Origin: Azospirillum sp.
GTDB taxonomy: Bacteria; Pseudomonadota; Alphaproteobacteria; Azospirillales; Azospirillaceae
NCBI GenBank assembly: GCA_027486405.1
Contig: JAIXPD010000078.1
Coordinates: 97,752-161,751 of the forward strand
DNA length: 64,000 nt
Direction of reading: 5' to 3'
In this document: piece after piece, positions 59,124 through 64,000 of the stretch
Position numbering within the stretch: the first letter of the stretch is position 1
Layout of the letters: each line of letters begins with the position of its first letter
Translations under genes and position numbers: made by a program
Notes under the pieces: generated by a model
The model's database searches: none
What the model saw: the letters and a program-made list of their open reading frames with translations, nothing else
What the model was told of the DNA's origin: nothing

Positions 59124-62100
59124 TCACACGACGTGGACGTTGATCGTGTGGGTCACGGTGTGGCTGTGGGCGTCGGTGATGTCCACCAGGATGGTGTCGT
59201 TCCCCGCCGAGGCCCCCGCCTGATAGCTGTAGACAAAGCCCGGTCCGCTGGTGTCGCCGGTGACGGCGGCGTTGGCGGCGTTGGCGGCGTTGGCGGCGTG
59301 CAGGCTGTAGGTCAGCGCGTCTCCCACCGGCGAATAGCCCAGCACCATGCCCTTGTAGGTCTGTCCCGTTGACAGGGTGATGCTGTCCAGGCTGGTCAGG
59401 GTCCCGTTGGAGATGGTCCCGCTGGGGGTGCCGGGGGCCGATCCCAACGCGGTGCTGCCGCTGACCTCGTCGAACTTCCAATAGCCGACCAACCCGCTTT
59501 CGTTGCCGACCAGCCGGTGCGACCCGTCGCTGGCCACCTGTTCGGCGCTGCGAGGACCCGACCAGATTTGCACATCGTTGATCGAACCGATGAAGGGGCT
59601 TGAATTGCTGGCGTCGTTGCCGATCACGAGATTGGCTGTGGACGCCCCCAGCGCTCCGGACGCGGTGCTGCGGGTGGCGTTCTGGCTGTTGTCCACATAG
59701 AGCGACATGGTCCGGCCGCTGTCGTCGAAGGTGCCGACGACGTGGTGCCATTTCCCGTCGTTGACCGACGCGGTGCTGGTGAGCGATGTGGTGGTCGTGC
59801 CGTTGCCCAGATCGAAGACGACCTTGCCGTGATCGTCCATCGTCATCCGATAGCCGGTCAGCGCGCTGCCGCTGCCGCTCATCTTGCTGATGATGGTTTC
59901 ACCAGACGTTGTGTTCGACACCTGGATCCAGGCTTCCACCGTCAGTCCGCTGGTCGGGGCCAGGGCGGCGGTGTGGGCGGCGGTGACGCTGCCGTTGCTC
60001 AGGCTCAACGCGTGTTCACCCGACCCAACCGGGTAGGTCGAGTCCGAGGGGATCGACACCGACAGATTGGCGATCGCGTGATCGTCCACCGCGCCGCCGG
60101 TCGCGGCCGAGAAGCCCAGCTTCACCGTGTCGGGCCGATTGTAGGCGACGCTGGAGGCCTTCACGTTGGCGCTGCCGAAATCGAAATCGTTGTAGATGGT
60201 GCGCCAGGTGACACCGTCGTCCCAACTCATCCGCATGGTGATGTGCTGGTTGGCGGTCAGGGTCAGATCGACCTTGATGTAGTTGTTGGAATCGATGCCG
60301 CCGTAACTTGACACCGGCACTTCGCTGCCGGTGATGTAGCGGTATTCCACGGCGGTGCTGTCGGTGGCCCCCGTGGAGGAGCCGCGAATCCCGATGGTGT
60401 TCGGATGAAGGCCTGCCCCCGCCCCTTCATGGTTCCAAAAGTCAGAGTTGAGGAAATTGCCGTAGGTGTCGAAGCCGATGGCCAGATAGCCCTTGTTCAC
60501 GCCCGGTGTGGAGTTGAGATAGCCATAGCCCAGCGCGCCGCCCAATCCGCCAACGGTCGGCGTCGTCACCGATCCGTCGATCATGTAGAAGGAAAAACCG
60601 TCGCCGGGGTTCGTACCGCCGCCATAGGATCGGTAATCGAACTGCACATGGATGCCATAGCGCAGGTCGATGGCGCTGTTGTAGACGGCGGTTCCGGATT
60701 CGCTGTTGCCGGTTCCGGTCAGATGCAGCACGCCCGAGGTGACGGTTGGCGCCGGGGTTCCGGAGATGCTCCAACCGGACCAAGTGGACGACGCCGATTC
60801 CTGCACCGGGAATCCGGCGGGGCTTTGCACCACCAGTTGGGTGGCGGTCTGGGTTCCGGTGCTGAAGGCGGAGGTTCCGCCGTTGGTGCTGGTGTCGGCG
60901 TAACCGCCCGCCGTCCCCGTCGACCCGTCCCAGGCCCGATAGGTGATGGCGGTGGCCCCGGTCCAGCCGGTGGTCGGGACAAAACGCAGCGCATCGCTGT
61001 TGTGCAGCAGCAGGGCGTGGCTGGCGCTGACCGCCGACGCGGTGACGCTGGTCCAGGCCCCGGTTCCGTTCAACTGGTATTGCCAGGTGCCGTTGGATCC
61101 GTCGAGCGCGGTGATGGCGACCGAGGTGAGGGCCGCCCCGGCATCGGTCACGTCGCTGGTGGCGACCAGCGTGGAAATCGGCGTGCCGCTGGGCGATGTG
61201 TCGGACATCACCACGGTGGTCAGGCTGCCGGACTTGGTCGTGTCCACCACCGGGGCGACGTTGCCGACATAGACCGTCAGATCCTTGGTGTAGGTCTGGC
61301 TGGTGGAGTTGGTGGCCTGAAGGCTGACGGTGTAGGCGTGGTTGGTCGCCGTTTCGTAATCCAGCGCCAAGGCCGTGCGCAGTTCCCACACACCGTTGTT
61401 GTTGACGGCGGTGAAACGTCCGTCCCCTCCGATCACGGTAAAGGTGGTGGTGTCGCCCGGCGTCGGCACCGTGGCCGACAATTGCGCCACGGCGGTGCCG
61501 ACCGCCACCGTTTCAGACACCGACACCGCGCTGCCCACCGTGCCGCCGCGCACCTCCCACACATAGACGCCGGGTTGGCCGACGTTGCTGTAGGTGGTGT
61601 TGTTGACGAAATTCGCGGTTCCCGACCCGTCGACCTGGCCATAGGTGCGGGGGGCCGCCCCGCCGGTGGTCCAACCGGCGGTCCCGCCGCTGCCCCAGGT
61701 GATCGACTCATAGCGCTCTTCGATGGTGAAGTCGCCGTTGCCCAGGCTGTAGAGGCGGATCTGATAGGTGTTGCCGGTCGATGACCCGCTGTAGGCGTGG
61801 ACGTCCTTGTAGGTGACGGTGACGGCGTGGTTGGCGCTGTCCACATCGACGTAGATGTTGCCGCCCTTGTTCGTGTCGATGTCGGCGTAATGGATGGCGA
61901 TCATCGGCACCGACACCGACGGAATGCCTTGCGAACTGAAGGAGGTCAGCCCCTGGCCGAAGGTGATGTAGCCGTTGGTGCCGACAAAGAACTGGGTCGC
62001 GGCGGAATAGGTGGTTCCGCCCAGCTTGAAGCCATCGGTGAAGGCGGCGGAGACGTTGATCTGCTGATAGGAATCGTCGGCCTTGTTCAGTGTTGTCTCG

Positions 62101-64000
62101 CCGTATCCCGCCGCACCGCCCAGCCCGCTGACGGCGGCGTGCCCGGCGGTGATGGTGTAACCGCTGCCGATGCTGGCGGCGGTCGGGGACAGCACGATGT
62201 TGGACGGGGCGGTGCCCAGCGCGGCTTCCACGGTGATGGAGAGCGTTTGGCTGGTCAGCGTGGCCCCGGAGCTGTCCTCCACCGAAAAGCCGATGCTGTC
62301 CGCCCCGTTGCTGCCCGAGCTGACGAAGGTCACGTTGCTGCGGCTGTTCAGGTCGGCTTGGGTGAAGGTGTCGCCAACCCCCAGCGTGGTGCCGTTCAGC
62401 TTGATCGCGCCCTTGGTCGGCAGGGTGGTGATCCGGTAGATCAGGTTGGCGGCTGTGTCGTCGACGTCCGCCGCCACCAGATTGCTGTCCGACAGCACTG
62501 TGGTGCTGCCCGCCGACAGGGTGGCGGCGTGGTTGCTGGTCAAGGTCGGCGCGTCGTTGGCCCCTTGGATGGTGACGGTCAGGGTATTGGACGCGGTCAG
62601 CCCGGCGGTGTCGCGCACGGTGTAGGTGAAGGTTTCGGTCAGCGTGTTGGCGCTGCTGTGCAGGGCCTGCACGGTTGCGTTGCTGTTGTCCACGACATAG
62701 CTGTAACTGCCGTCGCTGTTGAGCGTCAGCGTGCCATAGGCGCTGACCAGCGCCTGCCCGACCGTGCCGCCGGTCAGGGCCGACACGGTCTTTGTGTCGC
62801 CGCTGTCCACATCGGTGTCGTTGGTCAGGACGTTGCCGGTGGGGTTGGTTCCCGCCGTGCCGTTGGCGGTCCCGCCCGCCTCCACCGCCGTGGCGGTGTC
62901 GGCGACCGCCACGGGCGCGTCGTTGGCCCCCTGGATGGTGATGGTCAGGGTGGCGGTGGAGGTCAGCCCGGCGGTGTCGCGGACCGTGTAGGTGAAGCTG
63001 TCGGTCAGGGTGTTGGCGCTGGTGCGCAGCGCCTGCACGCTGCTGTTGGCGTTGTCCACCGCATAGCTGTAGCTGCCATCGGCGTTGAGCGTCAGCGTGC
63101 CATAGCTGCCGACCGAGCCGCCGCCCACGGTGCCGCCGGTGATGGCCGACACGGTCTTGGTGTCGGCGCTGTCGACGTCGGTGTCGTTGGTCAGGACGTT
63201 GCCGGTGGGGGTGGTCCCCGCCGTGGCGTTGGCGGTTCCGCCCGCTTCCACCGCCGTGGCGGTGTCGGCCACCCCCACCGGGGCGTCGTCGGCCCCCTGG
63301 ATGGTGATGGTCAGGGTGTTGGACGCGGTCAAGCCGCCGGTGTCGCGGACGGTGTAGGTGAAGGTTTCGGTCAGCGTGTTGGAACTGGTGCGCAGCGCCT
63401 GCACGGTGGCGTTGCTGTTGTCCACCACATAACTGTAGCTGCCGTCGCTGTTGAGCGTCAGCGTGCCATAGGCGCTGACCAACGCCTGCCCGACCGTGCC
63501 GCCGGTCAGGGCCGACACGGTCTTGGTGTCGGCGCTGTCGACGTCGGTGTCGTTGGTCAGGACGTTGCCGGTGGGGTTGGTTCCCGCCGTGCCGTTGGCG
63601 GTTCCGCCCGCTTCCACCGCCGTGGCGGTGTCGGCCACCGCGACGGGTGCGTCGTTGACGCCCTGGATGGTGATGGTCAGGGTGGTGCTGTCGGTCAGTC
63701 CGCCGGTGTCGCGGACGGTGTAGGTGAAGCTGTCGGTCAGGGTGTTGGCGCTGGTGCGCAACGCCTGCACCGCGCTGTTTGTGTTGTCCACCACATAGAC
63801 ATAGCCGCCGTTGGCGTTGAGCGTCAGCGTGCCATAGACGCCGACCCGCGCCGTTCCCACGGTCCCGCCCGCGATGGCCGATACGGTTTTGGTGTCGGCG
63901 CTGTCCACGTCGGTGTCGTTGGTCAGGACGTTGCCGGTGGGGTCCGTTCCTGGTGTGGCGTTGGCGGTCCCGCCCGCTTCCACCGCCGTGGCGGTGTCGG
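59124..64000 (-). CDS. Large repeat adhesin (VCBS, cadherin-like, nidogen-like, L-type lectin and LamG domains), N-terminus beyond the window
   Basis: At least 1,625 residues are visible, with the gene entering from the right edge. In protein order: about four near-identical 122-residue VCBS repeats (64000-62546; D-A-P-V-A-V-A-D-T-A..N-D-T-D-V-D-S), a cadherin-like unit (about 62550-62190), a NIDO-like domain (about 62200-61560; F-F-V-G-T-N-G-Y-I-T-F-G), another cadherin-like unit (61560-61250), an Ig-like segment (61250-60840), an L-type lectin-like domain (about 60830-60060; P-G-D-G-F-S-F-Y-M-I-D-G), a LamG/concanavalin domain (about 60020-59530; W-H-H-V-V-G-T-F-D) and a short beta-rich C-terminus. 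It is probably a secreted or surface-attached adhesin for glycans. No RTX nonapeptides or LPXTG signal are visible, so the export route is unknown. Confidence 0.88.
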   Translation of the reverse strand, partial: DTATAVEAGGTANATPGTDPTGNVLTNDTDVDSADTKTVSAIAGGTVGTARVGVYGTLTLNANGGYVYVVDNTNSAVQALRTSANTLTDSFTYTVRDTGGLTDSTTLTITIQGVNDAPVAVADTATAVEAGGTANGTAGTNPTGNVLTNDTDVDSADTKTVSALTGGTVGQALVSAYGTLTLNSDGSYSYVVDNSNATVQALRTSSNTLTETFTYTVRDTGGLTASNTLTITIQGADDAPVGVADTATAVEAGGTANATAGTTPTGNVLTNDTDVDSADTKTVSAITGGTVGGGSVGSYGTLTLNADGSYSYAVDNANSSVQALRTSANTLTDSFTYTVRDTAGLTSTATLTITIQGANDAPVAVADTATAVEAGGTANGTAGTNPTGNVLTNDTDVDSGDTKTVSALTGGTVGQALVSAYGTLTLNSDGSYSYVVDNSNATVQALHSSANTLTETFTYTVRDTAGLTASNTLTVTIQGANDAPTLTSNHAATLSAGSTTVLSDSNLVAADVDDTAANLIYRITTLPTKGAIKLNGTTLGVGDTFTQADLNSRSNVTFVSSGSNGADSIGFSVEDSSGATLTSQTLSITVEAALGTAPSNIVLSPTAASIGSGYTITAGHAAVSGLGGAAGYGETTLNKADDSYQQINVSAAFTDGFKLGGTTYSAATQFFVGTNGYITFGQGLTSFSSQGIPSVSVPMIAIHYADIDTNKGGNIYVDVDSANHAVTVTYKDVHAYSGSSTGNTYQIRLYSLGNGDFTIEERYESITWGSGGTAGWTTGGAAPRTYGQVDGSGTANFVNNTTYSNVGQPGVYVWEVRGGTVGSAVSVSETVAVGTAVAQLSATVPTPGDTTTFTVIGGDGRFTAVNNNGVWELRTALALDYETATNHAYTVSLQATNSTSQTYTKDLTVYVGNVAPVVDTTKSGSLTTVVMSDTSPSGTPISTLVATSDVTDAGAALTSVAITALDGSNGTWQYQLNGTGAWTSVTASAVSASHALLLHNSDALRFVPTTGWTGATAITYRAWDGSTGTAGGYADTSTNGGTSAFSTGTQTATQLVVQSPAGFPVQESASSTWSGWSISGTPAPTVTSGVLHLTGTGNSESGTAVYNSAIDLRYGIHVQFDYRSYGGGTNPGDGFSFYMIDGSVTTPTVGGLGGALGYGYLNSTPGVNKGYLAIGFDTYGNFLNSDFWNHEGAGAGLHPNTIGIRGSSTGATDSTAVEYRYITGSEVPVSSYGGIDSNNYIKVDLTLTANQHITMRMSWDDGVTWRTIYNDFDFGSANVKASSVAYNRPDTVKLGFSAATGGAVDDHAIANLSVSIPSDSTYPVGSGEHALSLSNGSVTAAHTAALAPTSGLTVEAWIQVSNTTSGETIISKMSGSGSALTGYRMTMDDHGKVVFDLGNGTTTTSLTSTASVNDGKWHHVVGTFDDSGRTMSLYVDNSQNATRSTASGALGASTANLVIGNDASNSSPFIGSINDVQIWSGPRSAEQVASDGSHRLVGNESGLVGYWKFDEVSGSTALGSAPGTPSGTISNGTLTSLDSITLSTGQTYKGMVLGYSPVGDALTYSLHAANAANAANAAVTGDTSGPGFVYSYQAGASAGNDTILVDITDAHSHTVTHTINVHVV
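59265..59300 (-). repeat. 9-bp tandem repeat near the 3-prime end of the adhesin gene
   Basis: Four units of GGCGGCGTT (plus strand) start at 59265, 59274, 59283 and 59292, the last ending in G. They encode A-A-N repeated. Copy-number change would keep the frame. Confidence 0.85.
62546..64000 (-). repeat. 366-bp tandem repeats encoding VCBS domains
   Basis: Highly similar DNA units recur exactly every 366 bp: equivalent positions are 63983, 63617, 63251 and 62885. Each encodes 122 residues with differences mainly in a few codons (for example A-L-T-G-G versus A-I-T-G-G). The repeat array continues past the right edge. Confidence 0.88.

Noticed and set aside
62546..64000. CRISPR or transposon-type repeat
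   Set aside because: The 366-bp units lie in one open reading frame and encode VCBS domains.

Overview
The window is 64 kb of GC-rich (roughly two-thirds G+C) alphaproteobacterial DNA. It looks like part of a secondary replicon (megaplasmid or chromid) of an Azospirillum-like member of the Rhodospirillales. The evidence is a Rep_3-type replication initiator beside a cluster of short motif repeats, a HigBA toxin-antitoxin pair, no rRNA or tRNA genes, and densely packed catabolic operons each with its own regulator and its own ABC, TRAP or APC transporter. The genus is an inference from gene content only.

Layout. (1) 1-4.2 kb: replicon maintenance. A DUF350 membrane protein and a PspA-like coiled-coil protein are followed by higBA, the replication initiator (minus strand), and about 700 bp of non-coding DNA with ten copies of a CCTTAC..GGGGG motif in both orientations, probably the origin. 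(2) 4.2-6.0 kb: a TSUP exporter diverging from a LysR regulator. (3) 6.0-16.2 kb: a FadR-type GntR regulator diverging from a nine-gene operon: four-carbon acid sugar kinase, PdxA2-type dehydrogenase, iron-type alcohol dehydrogenase, DapA/NanA-family aldolase, Asp-box sialidase-like protein, a complete SsuABC/NrtABC-like importer and an SDR. This looks like an unassigned sugar-acid pathway. (4) 16.2-19.8 kb: an orphan TRAP binding protein and a chemoreceptor. (5) 19.9-22.1 kb: PaiB-like and MocR-like proteins, divergent. (6) 22.1-27.0 kb: a LacI-family regulator, gluconokinase and a full TRAP transporter, with GTTAGCGCTAAC operators. (7) 27.1-29.5 kb: a polysaccharide deacetylase and a di-heme cytochrome c peroxidase-like protein.

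(8) 29.6-36.1 kb: APC transporter, cupin, FAD amine oxidase, aldehyde dehydrogenase and AraC regulator. A near-identical 26-bp motif lies upstream of both the oxidase and the dehydrogenase. (9) 36.1-52.5 kb: a homoprotocatechuate (3,4-dihydroxyphenylacetate) meta-cleavage regulon: hpaE diverging from hpaR, a three-gene RND-type efflux set, a class II aldolase, then TRAP dctPQM and hpaG1, G2, D, F, H, I. TTAAC-N2-GTTAA palindromes in three promoter regions mark a probable HpaR regulon. The upper-pathway hydroxylase (HpaBC) is absent. The amine oxidase and aldehyde dehydrogenase next door could feed arylacetates into it.

(10) 52.6-64 kb: cell surface. A SPOR-domain lytic transglycosylase lipoprotein is followed by an AT-rich island and a four-gene set (TPR protein, oligopeptide-binding protein, second related TPR protein, His/Gly-rich secreted protein). 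Convergent to it is a large repeat adhesin (VCBS, cadherin-like, nidogen-like, L-type lectin and LamG domains) cut off by the right edge.

The most unusual signals are the CCTTAC..GGGGG motif, which clusters at the presumed origin and also recurs inside GC-rich hairpins at distant gene ends; the probably leaderless higBA operon whose operator covers the start codon; the sialidase-containing sugar-acid operon; and the TPR/binding-protein/TPR set beside the adhesin.
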